Source: Cymbidium sinense
Lineage: Eukaryota; Streptophyta; Magnoliopsida; Asparagales; Orchidaceae
Direction: 5' to 3'
NCBI GenBank assembly: GCA_021442155.1
Contig: CM038220.1
Coordinates: 74,201,817-74,265,816, forward strand
DNA length: 64,000 bases
Shown here: positions 37,405-48,640 of the stretch, in pieces
How the letters are laid out: the number at the start of each line of letters is the position of its first letter
How positions within the stretch are numbered: position 1 is the first letter of the stretch
Position numbers and translations under genes: made by a program
Notes under the pieces: generated by a model
What the model was told of the DNA's origin: nothing
What the model saw: only the letters and a program-made list of their open reading frames with translations
The model's database searches: none

Positions 37405-38885
37405 ATTACAACAACAACAAGCCTTTATCCCATGATGTGAGGTCAGCTAAATGAATCCTTCTTCTCTATTGTATCATATTAAGCGTTAAATTCTCATTTA
37501 ATTATAGTAAAATAAGATCATTTTTATACTATTTAACTGAGTCTTTTTAGGTCTATGTCTACCTTTCTTAACATAGGTCAAATATAATACATCTACTCTT
37601 CTAACTAGATCATCAAACTGTTGATATTTTATATGATCAAACCATTTAAGGCAACTCTCTCTAATATTATCTGTCACTATAACTACTACAACCTTTTCAC
37701 ATATATATTTGTTTCGCATTTTTCTCTAAGTGTAAAATCACTTACCACCCGAGCATCCTTATATCTGCAACACTTAAATTTATTGGCCAACATTCTTGAG
37801 ATAGTATTGCAGTCTCACCACAATTTTATAAAATTCTATTAAATCTAAACATTACTTTTCTATCACACGCATGCCTAATGCATTCAACCACTTCAACCAT
37901 CCAATTTGAACACTACTAATAACATTCCCATCTACTGCGCCATTACTTTAAATAATAGACTTGCAATATCTAAAATGTTTACTCTTTTTAATGACTTGAT
38001 CACTTATTGTCATAACCCCAACACTAGATCTTCTACTAAAATTAAACTCAATATATTTGGTTTAGATCTACTCAAACAAAAGCCTTTAAACTATAAGGTT
38101 GACCTCCATAATACAAGTTTTTCTTGAACTCTCTATCTAGCCTTATCAATAAGAAGAATATCTTCAGCAAAAAGCATACACCAAGGTACATCATCCTGAA
38201 AATGTTCAGTAAGAACTTCCATAACTAAAGAAAAAGGATATGGGCTTAAAGCCGATCCTTGATGCAATCCAACAGGAAAACAATTGGTTAATCCTCCATG
38301 TTCGAACACAAGTAACAACAGTATATATATCCTTAATGACTTGGATATAAGCAATGTTAACTCCTTTCCTTTTTAGAATTCTCCAAAATACTTCTCTTGA
38401 ACTTTATCATAAGCTTTCTCTAAATCAACAAATATCATATGTAGATTCTCCTTTCTATAAATCTCAATCAAACCTCTTAAAAAATATATATCATCCATAG
38501 TAGACTTACCTGGCATGAAACTAAATTAATTTTAAAAAAATTTTGAATCACATCTAAACCAATGCTCAATTACTCTCTCCAATAACTTTAATGCATGACA
38601 CATTAACTTAATTCCTTTATAACTTACACACTCTCGCGCATCACTTTTATTCTTAAAAATAAGAACTAACTAATTATTTCACCACTCAATTGGCATCTTT
38701 TAGTCTTTAAAATAATATTAAAAAGATTAGTACGCCAAATAATTCCTTGATCTCGTAAGTATTTTCACACTTTTATTGGAATATGACTAGGTCCTACTGA
38801 TTTTTCACACTTCATTTTCTTTAAAATCTCATCAATTTCACTTTTACTAATATGACGATAAAAATAAAATACTTTAATTTCGCAA
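37405..38885 (-). mobile_element. RTE-clade LINE, 5'-truncated (copy 2)
   Basis: The 3' end reads on the minus strand as ...ggataaaggcttgttgttgttg (plus 37,408-37,430), the hallmark RTE terminus with a TTG-type tail. The RT core is at 38,354-38,133: 'GLHQGSALSPYPFSLVMEVL', then a degenerate catalytic box 'AEDILL' where family members have 'TDDILL'. 'HISKSEIDEILKKMKCEKS' (about 38,860-38,800) lies upstream of it. The 3' C-terminal 'IRESCLKWFDHI' frame is at 37,498-37,719. Sequence homology stops near 38,885, so the endonuclease half is missing, as expected from incomplete reverse transcription. Confidence 0.85.
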
Positions 38886-39775
38886 GAACATAAATCTTTC
38901 AATACCACACACGCACAATTGCGCAATCGAGTATTGAAGCGCTTTTTGTCTGTGAGGTAAGGTGTAAGCCTCAATGTATTCTGAGGCGTAAACCTTAGAA
39001 TCAATAAATTGCATAGAGTAGAAATTGTATCAAAGTATAAAGTAAAAATAATATATTAATACCCTAACCTATTGGCATTATTAAAATGTAATACATTAAC
39101 ATCCAAATATAGTAGGAAGTAATAAAATTGCACAAAATATCGATTAAAATATTAATACTTTGACATCAAATCATAAAGTAGGAAGGATTATATAAATATA
39201 AAAATATTAAAATAAGAACTAATGACATAACAATTCAAATTATATTTAATAATAATAAGTTTTTCTCCACACACACATAATTTAAAATATTAAAGTAAGA
39301 ACTAAGTTTTTTACGGACACATGGCTTGGATGCTTTTCACAACAAGGTATCCTTGGAGGCACCACAAAGTGGAATGCATTTGGGCTCCAATTGGGTGATT
39401 TTCTTTGTGTATATATACACCTAGAATTTTTATAAGTTTGTGTAATGTGTTTTGCTTAACATGGAGAACAACATAAGAACATGATATAGAAAGGACATCT
39501 TATAAAACACTAAATAGAAATGAATGAATCACAAATTGTAAGATAAAACTGATGATGACAATGATGATTGGCATCTCAAACATCTCTATCAATGGTTAAA
39601 AGAAAAATAAAAAAATCCTCCTTTCCAAAACATTCAACATAAGTGTCATGAATGGCTCTACCAAATAAATCCCTAGCTCCAATTAATAAAATAGTTTGAT
39701 GCCAATATTTATTACTTGTTAACAAGCATCCGAACTTAAATTAAAACCTTAAATATAAAATATAAAAAATAACAA
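38886..39775. other. Unassigned intron DNA
   Basis: AT-rich stretch between two RTE copies. I see no domain, no clear repeat border and no RNA gene. Confidence 0.35.
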
Positions 39776-40907
39776 ATAATAACAACAACAAACCTTTCTT
39801 CCTCTACGTTGGGTCGACTACATGAATTATTTTTCTCCATCATGTCCTATTAAATGTCATATTTAGGGCTACAAATGAACCGAGCGTTCAACAAGCTACT
39901 CGCGACTCAGCTCGATTAGAGCTCGTTTATGTTCGTTCATTTAACTAATCGAACGAGCTTGAATACTTTTGTAAATACTCGATTGCTAAATGAACAAGCT
40001 CAAACAAGTTGTTGTTCAATTCATTTATGTTCATGAACAGTATCATTTAAAGCTCGCGAACAAGCTCGTTAAGGAGCTCGATAACGGCTCAATTAAGGCT
40101 CGATTAAAGCTTGTTCATAAACAGTATTATTTATATTTCTCAACACGCTGCTCGCGAACAAGCTTGATTAAGGCTTGTTTATTTCATTTAACGGCTTAGC
40201 TCAATAAGCCCAATCTAAACAGCTTGCAAAATAGCAGAACTCGAACAAGATTTTTTAACGAAGCTTGAACACCATCCTAAAAGCTTGAATCGAGCTCGAG
40301 ATCAATAATGACAAACAAGCTTGAACTCAAACAAACCTGCTTTCGGTTGCGGTTGGTTTTGCGACCACATATTCTCATTTAATTCTAATAAAATAAAGTC
40401 ATTTTTTATACTTCCTAATCAAGTATCTTTAGGTCTACCCCTATTTTTCTTAACATAGGCTATATATATATATATATATATATATACACTCTCCTAAGTA
40501 GGTCATTAGATAGCTAATATTTTACTAAATTGTCTGAGGTGACACTCTCTAATATTATCTATCACTGGAGCTACTCCAATCTTATCATGTATATAATTGT
40601 TTCGCATTTTATATCTATGTTTAAAGCCACTCACCCACCTAAGCATCATCATCTCTGCAATGCTTAATTTTATACTTCTCTTTAACTGGACAATATTCTG
40701 TGTCATAAAGCATTGCAGGTTAAAAAATTTTCTTAAGTCTAAGCGTTACTTTTCTATCACACAATAGGCCTGATGCATTCCTCAACATCAACCATCCAAC
40801 TTAAATTCTACTAATAACATCTCTATCTATTCCACCATCACTTTGAACAATAGACTTGAGATATCTAAAACATTCACTCTTTTTAAGGACTTGATCACCC
40901 ATTGGTA
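39776..40907 (-). mobile_element. RTE-clade LINE 3' fragment (copy 3), interrupted by a hAT-like element
   Basis: The 3' end (plus 39,781-39,863, 'aacaacaacaaacctttctt' then 'tgggtcgacta') is the RTE terminus. Homology to copies 2 and 4 breaks at 39,863 and resumes at 40,368 with 'attctcatttaattctaa', which joins the same way as the uninterrupted copy at 61,671-61,685. The frame 40,506-40,706 carries 'KLSIAEMMMLRWVSGFKHRYKMRN', the RTE C-terminal motif. Homology ends at about 40,907, where an LTR-like repeat begins. Confidence 0.82.
39864..40367. mobile_element. hAT-like non-autonomous element nested in RTE copy 3
   Basis: About 504 bp inserted into the LINE. It starts TAGGGCTACAAATGAACCG and ends with a related but imperfect inverted terminus (GGTCGCAAAACCAACCG when read from the right). 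The flanks share 'catatt' within the 8-bp positions expected for a hAT duplication (6 of 8 match). The interior is full of 'agctcg/cgagct' half-palindromes, as in the element at 44,889. No transposase frame is present; the 69-codon frame at 39,990 has no domain. Confidence 0.55.
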
Positions 40908-41440
40908 AAAGGTAGGCCAACAAAATGAGTTATATCCATGCAATGTTCTAATTGGCACAAAAGAATACTCCTCGGGTTGGATCATATGATACAGAAGCAA
41001 GATCTAATATTTGGTTGTTAAAATCGAACATAACTGGTATCCCCACCACGTCCTAGGCCACCTCGCCCACATATTCCCTCGCACAAGCCTTCAACTCCCA
41101 CCTCAAGATCCACTCTAGCAATCACAAATTGCAATCATTGAAATCTTATGATCTTTCCTATGCTCCTCATCGCCTTTGTTAAGGATCTAAAAAGCAAGAT
41201 GCTAGAGCATCACACTTGCCTCGCTCCTTCCAACCACTGATAACAAGCCTTCCTACCTCTCTCTCACAACCACTAACCACTCTCCTTCCTTTTTTGACTC
41301 TCCCCCTTATTCTTCTCTCACACAACCCAGGATGAGTCACGGACCTTCATCAAGGTGTCCTCGTATTTTCCTTCTTCCTTTTCAACTCAACATGTGAAAC
41401 TAGGAAGTTGTCTTCCCATTCCTTTAAAATAACAGCAAAT
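40908..41440 (+). repeat. LTR-like repeat, copy A
   Basis: Begins 'aaggtaggccaac', passes 'tgttaaaatcgaac' (about 41,017) and contains the distinctive 'aacaagccttcctacctctc' and 'tcatcaaggtgtcct' blocks, ending after 'aggaagttgtcttccc' near 41,420. It is collinear with copy B 861 bp downstream. No coding frame. Confidence 0.75.
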
Positions 41441-41768
41441 GTTTAAACTCAATCCTAGGTAATATGCATGGACATAAAGCATTGTCAATGAATAAGTTGA
41501 ATAATATGTTATTGTTTACTACAATATGCACCACATTATTCATGTCATCATCCATTTGCAAGTTTCATTTAAGCATATCAAACAATGATGATTGCATCAT
41601 AACTTCACTTGTGCTCCTCTAGCTCATTTTATACTGCATTGGGACCCAAAAAATATGACTGCTGATGTGGTCTTCCACCTACTTTAACCAACATTAACTC
41701 AAATTTTCATCTCATTGGCTGAAATTAAGAAAAAGATAATTCAGAAGACAAAATATAAGCAATTAAAC

Positions 41769-42680
41769 ATACAAAAAGGTAGGCCAACCAACTGAGCTAT
41801 ATCCAAGCAATGTTCCACTTGGCACATAAAAGTTCTCCTTGGGTTGAATCATATGTTCCAAAAGTAAGGTGCCATATTTGATTATTAAAATCAAATTTGC
41901 CCAAAAATTGGGTCAGTATCCCCACTCACAACCTAGGCAACCTCGCCCACATCTTCACGTGAACACTTGAGCCAAACCCCTTCCCACGCAAAAGTCCCCG
42001 ATGTCCACCTCACAATCTACTCTAGCCACACATGCTGCAATCATTGTATGAATCTCATGATCTCTCTTGCGCTCCTCACCACCTTCGTTCGGGATCTAAA
42101 GAACAAGATGCTAGGGTATCATATGTGCCTCACTTATTCCTCCCAACCACTGACAACAAGCCTTCCTACCTCTATCTCATAGCCACCAACTACTCTCCTT
42201 CCTTTTATGACTCCCCTCCTTGTTCCTCTCTCACACAACCACTATTTTTATTGATTGAGGACTCACAAGCATTCATCAAGGTGTCCTTGTATATTCCTTT
42301 TTCCTTTTCAACTTAAGTGAGACTAGTAAGTTTTCTTCCCATCCTCCTAGTCTTTTATCAACTCATCTTCTTCGCTTAAGAAAATAAAAGAACTTAATTT
42401 TTTTAAATGTTATCATGAAATTAATTACAATAATCTAGAATTTGGGTCAGGTTAAATTAGTTAGATTTATATTTTGTTATTTGTATTTAAGTGTTTTATT
42501 ATTCTAATCATAAATTAGGACTATCAATCTAATTATTTTAAAGATTTAATGGAGTTAATTTGTTAGGATTAAATTTTTATTATTAATTTGATATTGATAT
42601 TAAAGAAAATTATGATAGACTTCAATTTAAAATTTATTTTATCTTAGTTTTTGTCGTGTTATATTCATATAGAATAACAC
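41769..42680 (+). repeat. LTR-like repeat, copy B
   Basis: Same order of blocks as copy A (including the 110-bp stretch before 'attaaaatc'), then an AT-rich tail (42,390-42,640: 'gttatcatgaaattaattac', 'aaattaggacta', 'tttgatattgatatta') that copy A lacks and copy C has. The two overlapping frames at 41,967-42,316 are translations of the repeat and have no domain. Confidence 0.75.
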
Positions 42681-42949
42681 CATGGAAAAGAGGTGTTATT
42701 ATTGCTCGCATAGTTGATGGCCTGAGAGCTAATGAAGAGACCATGCCTGTTCCCATGGGACCCTAATCTACAATTCATTGCTTAACCAAACTATTGAAGC
42801 CAGCAACTCCAAACTACCGCAATAAAGATTTGCACTTTCTATTATAAAGAGCTACATAATGTGCCATGCCAATACTAACTTGCAAATTATTATTCTATGT
42901 GAATTCAACTAGGAATGTAATTCTCCTAAAGGCTTTCAAAATCAAGAAT

Positions 42950-43560
42950 ATAATCTCTCATAGATCTCCTAGAATGTGAATTGTTTGCTCTGACTAACTA
43001 TTTGTCTAAGGATGAAAAGCTGAGCAAAAATATAATCCCATACTAATAAGATTCTTCTACTTTTTTTTCACAATCTGAAGATAAATCTTTCATCTCGATA
43101 AGACATTATGATGATTGAAAATCCATACACCCAAATATTATTATCCACATAGATTCTTGGTATCTTTTTCATAGTAATTTTGCTTGATCGCTTGAAAGTA
43201 AGCAAACTAGGTGAGTTTATCAATCACAACCTAATTGCATCATGGCATTGCTTTGATCTAAACAAGTCAAACATAAAATTCATTGCAATCTCCTCTTTCA
43301 TTTTGAGATAAGAAGATACTAAAATAGATCACTGGTCTCTAATATTTCACTTTAATCATTTGACAAGTCAAATGCTTTGCTACGAAGTCAAACACATCAT
43401 TCTCTATATCAAGCCACTTGAACAACTTCTTGAGATCTTGATACACTTTATATTCTCAGAATGAACAACATATGTAGTAAGGTGTGATTCCTAAAGCATC
43501 TCTTATCAAGGTCCCAAAAGATCCATAGTACATAACTAATCCTTAAATCTCAATGCACCT
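42950..43560 (-). pseudogene. Ty3/gypsy integrase fragment (minus strand)
   Basis: Reading the minus strand from about 43,460 to 43,130 through a few frame changes gives 'FVAKHLTCQMIKVKY' (zinc-binding CxxC half), then 'MKEEIAMNFMFDLFRSKQCH' and 'IDKLT.FAYFQAIKQNYY'. These match the chromovirus integrase sequence CLTCQ...WKWE.I.MDFI.GLP...VIVDRLTK.AHF.P. The catalytic Asp of MDF is replaced by Asn here. It is a heavily decayed fragment in the opposite orientation to the integrase tail at 43,930. Confidence 0.7.
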
Positions 43561-43929
43561 ATTTGATCAATAGTGAACTTGGGTTTCAACCCAATATAAA
43601 CCTGTACTCTAAGTAAGATTAATTCATTATCTTCCATTTAGACTTAATAAATATATAGAAAAATCATTGCTCGCAGGTACTATCTCAAGTTGAAGTCGTT
43701 CCATCTCCATTACAAGTTGTTGCTTTTGAGTGATCATTCAAATTATGTAGTTGTTGCTTTTGAGTGATCATCCAAATTATTCAAATTCGAGAATGACTGC
43801 ATTTAGTTTAGGAACGTCAACAAAGATATTTTGATCCGAAGCATGCAAAGATGGAGTTTAAAATTTAAGATTAGGTCTTCCTCAAGTCTTCACTTTTGTG
43901 TGGAATTATAAGATTTGGCAAGAGTGCGA

Positions 43930-44324
43930 AACTTCAACATCATTTTATTGATCATTTTTAGGCGATTGAGAAAGTTATTAGAACTCCATATTGTTTGGCC
44001 CTTCCTCCAAAGCTTGTCAGAGTTCATGAAGTTTTACATGTCTCTCTTCTATGACATTACATAAATGATGATTCTCAAATTACTCAGTTTCAACTATTAT
44101 TCATTTGAGGAAATCTTAACCATGAAGAGGTATTAGAGCACATTTTGGAGCAAGAGAATTGACAACTTTGTCACCAATCTATCCCTTTGTCAAATTACTT
44201 TAGAGGAACCAATCAAAATAAAAAGTCACTTGAAAGATTGAAGAATAGATGATCATAATATACCTGCAGCTAATCTAGAACTCAAGTATGAATTTGAGGA
44301 TTAAATTTTTTTTTAGGGTGGCAT
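43930..44324 (+). pseudogene. Ty3/gypsy integrase C-terminal fragment (plus strand)
   Basis: The plus strand gives 'RIGKVIRTPYCLALPPKLVR' and 'VHEVLHVSLL' (about 43,966-44,057), then a worn 'HEEVLEHILEQEN' stretch (44,120-44,160). This is the SH3-like/GPY segment and following region of chromovirus integrase (usual form ...LP..L..VHNVFHVS.L..Y). It runs to a stop near 44,303, and the LTR-like repeat copy C begins just after (TGTTAAAATTGAACC, 44,325), the arrangement expected at the 3' end of such an element. Confidence 0.75.
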
Positions 44325-45979
44325 GTTAAAATTGAACCAACCCAAAAAAATGGGTGGATATGCCTACTTGTGACCTAAGCTACCTCGTCCTCGTCTACAC
44401 ACGAAAACCCAAGCCAAACCCCCTCCCTCAATCAAGCCCTCGACTCAAACTTGCAACCCACTCTAGTCATCACAAGCCACAATCATCACGTGAATCGCAC
44501 AATCTCTCCCGCACTTCTCATCACCTTTGCTATGGATTAAAAGAGCCAGATGCAAGGGCATTGTAGTCGCCTCGCTCCTTTGTCTTGACCACTGATAGCC
44601 AGCTCTCCTACCTCTCTCTCACAGATATTGATCCTCTTCTTCCTCCTTCGACTATCTCCCTCTCCCACACAACCACTATTCCCATTAATCTGCGAAGAGA
44701 CATAAGCCTTTGTTGAGGTGTCGTTGTCTTTTCCTTATTCCTTTTCAACTAGGCAAGACTAGTAAGTTGTCTTCCTCTCCTTATCTTTATCATCTCATCT
44801 TCGTCATTCAAGTAAATAAGAATTTAAAATTTTTTAAAGTTATCATGAAATTAATTATGACTATCTAGAATTCCAGTTAGATCTAGTTTAGGGCTGTCAA
44901 AATAACTCGTTGTTCGCAAACAGCTCGTGTTCGGCTCGATAATAAGCTCATGTTCGATTCATTTGTTAAACTAACCAGACGAACACGAATAAAAATTTTT
45001 AGCTTGAAATATAAACGAGTCGAACACAAACAAAGGTCCTGTTTGCTCGTGTTCGGCTCGATTAGGCTCGAAACTTAAAATATATTAAAAAAATCTATAA
45101 AAAATAATTTAATTATTAGCTATGATTTATTTAAATTAGACTTGTTTAATTGCATGTCAATTTATTCATATAGTTATCTAATATTTTGTTATTTAGTATG
45201 TAATCTTTTATTATAAATTTTTGATGTGGAATGTGTTTTGTAAATTGTAAGAATTATTTGTTGTTAATAAAATTTTTATATTATTATGTGTTTTTCTATT
45301 ATTTGTATCTAAAATTTTATGTTCTAGGTTTAATAGTTCAAAAATGAAAAAAAAAAAGTTAAGTACTTTCATATGATAAATTTCGCCTATTTCGAGCTTA
45401 AACAGCGATTCGAATGATTTGAGCTGATTCGAGCCAATTTTGAGCAAACAAATAAACGAACCTGATTCGAGGAAACAAATAAGCGAGCATGATTCGAGCC
45501 GAACACAAACAAGTTCGAGCTCAAACGAGCAATAACGAGCCGAACACGAACACAACCAAATGTAAATGAGTCAAACACAAACAGAGCCTCAGCTCGTTCA
45601 TGTTCGGCTCGTTTACACCCCTAGTCTAGTTAATTAAAACTTTATTTCATTATTTGCATTTTGTGTGTTTTGTTACCTTAACCATAAATTAGGACTATTG
45701 GCCTAACAATTTTAAAATTTAATAGAAGTAACTTGTTAGAATTATATCTTCATAATTAATTTGATATTAATATTAAAAAATATTATGATTTTACAATCTT
45801 TAAAATAGACTTGATTTTGTCTTTGCAATCAAATTCAACAACATGGTGAGACAACCTAGGTTAACCAGGATATACTTATTTGATAATTTTAAAACTTTCT
45901 CATGAATGCTTGCAATTTTTTAATATTAATATTATTTAGCGACTCCAAGTTAAATTCTAGGGAGCGTAGGCTTGGGTGC
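44325..45979 (+). repeat. LTR-like repeat, copy C (probable 3' LTR of the gypsy relic), with hAT-like insertion
   Basis: It starts TGTTAAAATTGAACC right after the integrase tail and carries the same 'tcctacctctctctcaca' and 'aggtgtcgttgtcttttcc' blocks as copies A and B and the same AT-rich tail (44,835-44,888, resuming at 45,632-45,800). A possible end is 'gggtgctaca' at 45,970-45,979, giving TG...CA termini. The tail is interrupted by the hAT-like element at 44,889-45,623. Confidence 0.65.
44889..45623. mobile_element. hAT-like non-autonomous element (735 bp)
   Basis: Termini are TAGGGCTGTCAAA on the left and, read inward from the right, TAGGGGTGTAAAC. Flanks are ATCTAGTT on the left (44,881-44,888) and GTCTAGTT on the right (45,624-45,631), 7 of 8 identical, as expected for an 8-bp hAT duplication. 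Both subterminal regions are rich in 'gttcggctcg' and 'cgagccgaac' motifs in inverted orientation. Removing it restores the tail of repeat copy B. No transposase is encoded; the minus-strand frames at 45,211-45,578 are composition artefacts. Confidence 0.75.
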
Positions 45980-47977
45980 TACAAGTTGAGATAAGTGACT
46001 TTGATTTATTAAGGGATAAATAAACATTTTTTGTTAGGGGAATAATCTTAGTTGTTCTTATTAAAATTTTTAAATATTCTATATATTATCTACTAAGCAT
46101 ATATTTATAGATTTCTTTTAATAATCATAATGAAATATCAAGTTGTATTGGAAGTTGTACTTTGCTTTACTATTGCATAAATTCCTATTTATTCATTTAT
46201 TTTTTGTGATAAAAAAATTTATTTTTCATGGATAGCATAGTTGTTGATGTAATAGACTTCATTATTGTAAAATATATATTTTATTATGAAAATAACACTA
46301 GTCATAATGAATACAATATTCATATTAAATAGTAGTTGCTTGTGATATGTAGAATGCACCTATTTATTATAATAATATGTGCGTCGGTATTATGCAATTT
46401 CGATTATAGCTAGTCGGAATAAGGGGTAAAGAAATAATTAAATTTTCATAGGATTGCTGCCTACTTTTTTTTAGGTCATCGTAATCAACCGATTAAATAT
46501 ATGCATTATATAGTTGATAAGTTATATATAAATGTTTATAATATAGACTCAAAGAGATGACAAAAATGTTAGCATAAAAGTGCATGTTTCCAGTTCTTCA
46601 TAGTCATGACCTTGTCATCTAATTGCCATAGATTAATTGTGATTGTAAGACACCCTTTTTTAATTATAATATCTTTTTGTCTGATACCATAATGACATTA
46701 ATTTTACTATTGTAATATCATTGATCATGTCTTTGCATTGTGCATAATGTATGCACCAATGTCTCATCATTTATGCTTTGTAATAAATAGGATTTACTAG
46801 CTGGGTTTGAATTTTGAAACGCACTCGCTACAAATTTTTCTACTGGAATATTTGATGGACCATTAAAATAATAGTGTATTTGATATTTTCTAACTTATGT
46901 AGTAGTTTTGCTTGTATTTCTGTTATTGGGCTTGAGTAAATTTACCTTTACAAATGTTTCTTTCAGTTTTCATTCATATTAGTTATTAATTTATCTCATT
47001 TAATGTATTTATAATCCAGACTCTATTATGAAATGAAATGATATTGACTTGGCTACATTTTCCCTTTTTTATGTTATTTGTTTATTAGATTTGCTCTTGT
47101 GATTAGAAATTAGATTTTCACATACCTCTCATCATGTTTTATATTGTCAGGATGTGCCACCTTTCAAACCTAGGATATGACATTGGTAATGTTAATCTCC
47201 ATTAATCAGGGTCTTTCTCCCAGTCCATCAAACCAATAATTGATTGTGTAAACAACAAAGAAGTACCTAATAATTTTGGTTTCATCTACCACCCATCATT
47301 TCTATGCTCTTTCTATAGCATGAACAACAACATCAACAACATTAACAGAACCTGAAAAAAGAAGTCAATTTACACATTTAACTTTTTCTTAACAATTATT
47401 ACAGTTATTACACCTGTTGAATTTCAGGTTGAAATCCAAACGGCAATGATAAACACTAATGCAACCATAAGAATGCACACTGAGAGTATTCATCAGAAAA
47501 ATCTAAAAGGGCCGATATAGAGTAAAGTTCAACAGCTCGATTCAAATTCTAGAATTTCAGTTCCAATCAAAATAGACTCAAAATCTAAATCAATTTAAGG
47601 CAGCTCTTCCGACTTGAAATCACACTATTATGATATAATTTGAAACCTGTTTCAAGTTCACAATAAATTAATTTTATTTAACTTTACACACTTACATACA
47701 ACGTGATAATATAATATAGTATACATAAATTTTACATAAACACATTTTGAGTTGACTCGCGTATCAAATTATGTTTAATCAAAGCAAAACTGATTTTGAG
47801 TCCAGAATGGAGCGCAAATCAACTCAGAAATTGAATCAATGACAGACTTCCAAGCGTTCCACTTATTTTTTAACAGCAATGATACAAGCATATTGAATAG
47901 AAAACTACTTATATAAATTGCACAGAAAAATCTAAAACATTAATAGAAAAGAAGTGACGTCAAAGACAGAAAACGAA
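45980..47977. other. Unassigned AT-rich DNA near the intron 5' end
   Basis: No ORF of note, no RNA gene and no recognised repeat. Some of it is probably original intron sequence. Confidence 0.4.
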
Positions 47978-47978
47978 C

Positions 47979-48217
47979 CTTCCAGACCTAGCGATCCGAT
48001 TTGCGCCGGGCCCTGGAGGCACTGTCATGGGTGTAAACCATTGAGAGAAATCTCGATCAAAAAACTCCCAATCAGGTAACAACAGACCGGCGATGCCGAG
48101 GATGCCATAAGCGTAGGTCACAAGTACCTTCTTCAGCGAGAAGGAACAAAGACCGACCACTACCATTAGCGCCGCAAGCGCAACCAAGCAGTAGCGAAGC
48201 GCCGCATCATTGTCCAT
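47979..48217 (-). CDS. DTM1: DTM1-like / SPC12-family membrane protein, exon 1
   Basis: The exon encodes 79 residues plus two bases of a split codon: 'MDNDAALRYCLVALAALMVV', two predicted membrane helices (about residues 7-25 and 28-47), then 'LLPDWEFFDRDFSQWFTPMT' and a polar segment. The PDWxFFDRDFSxW stretch after a helical hairpin marks the SPC12-like plant proteins annotated as 'signal peptidase complex-like protein DTM1' (known in rice for an ER role in tapetum and meiocyte development). The donor AAG|GTTCGT ends the exon; the open frame past it to 47,960 is intron. The in-frame codon at 48,247 is GTG, so the ATG at 48,217 is the start. With exon 2 the protein has 108 residues and three helices. 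The family assignment comes from remembered sequence patterns, not a search. Confidence 0.82.
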
Positions 48218-48640
48218 GTCACACCGACGGAACCCTAACCCTCGCACCAGAACCTACGGGCCCGACTAGACGAACAAATGGCGAAGAGCTCGAAGAGAGC
48301 GATAAAATGCTAAAGCTTGTAAGTTCTTCCTTCTCCCCATTAGGTTTGGGAAAGAGACGCTTTCCTCTCTCTTCAAAGCTGCTCACCTGCCCGGCCGGAC
48401 CTCAGTCAACAGGTCTAAACGGTTAACTGCTTCGAATAAATGAGAGTCACGTGGCGAACGGAATTTGCGGCGAGCGCCGATGCTGTTGATCCATCTCAGC
48501 CGTCCAACAACCAGAGGCTGCGGCGTATGATGGTGATTATTATTCTAAGATCTTTGACGGAGAGAGAATATTTTATTTAAATAGAACATCACAACATAAA
48601 TGATATCCCTCTATGGCCCACTGATTAGACCAATCAGAGC
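48218..48640 (-). promoter_or_regulatory. Upstream region of the DTM1-like gene
   Basis: The region is clearly less AT-rich than its surroundings. It contains a perfect G-box CACGTG at 48,448-48,453 in ABRE-like context (CACGTGGC), 231 bp before the start codon. A telo-box-like repeat (AACCCTAACCCT on the plus strand, 48,231-48,242) lies just before the ATG, probably in the 5' UTR, and a GGCCCA site-II-like hexamer lies at 48,615-48,620. Such motifs are frequent upstream of constitutively expressed plant genes. The transcription start cannot be placed. Confidence 0.55.

Larger units (their letters stand above)
28082..47978 (-). other. DTM1: 19,897-bp intron of the DTM1-like gene
   Basis: Donor AAG|GTTCGT at 47,978 and acceptor GGACAG|G at 28,082 on the minus strand. 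The phases agree (exon 1 ends after two codon bases; exon 2 begins with the third). The interior is mostly transposons: an L1-type LINE, two RTE fragments, two hAT-like elements, gypsy fragments on both strands and LTR-like repeats. Its size is therefore explained by insertions into an originally shorter intron. Confidence 0.82.

Noticed and set aside
44354..44566. 70-codon ORF and the similar ORFs at 41,967-42,316
   Set aside because: They are translations of the same LTR-like repeat in three copies; the frames are not conserved between copies.
45211..45578. Minus-strand ORFs of 114 and 63 codons
   Set aside because: They fall inside the hAT-like element and repeat 'SNQ/RLF' wording from 'cgagc' motifs. 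Not a transposase.
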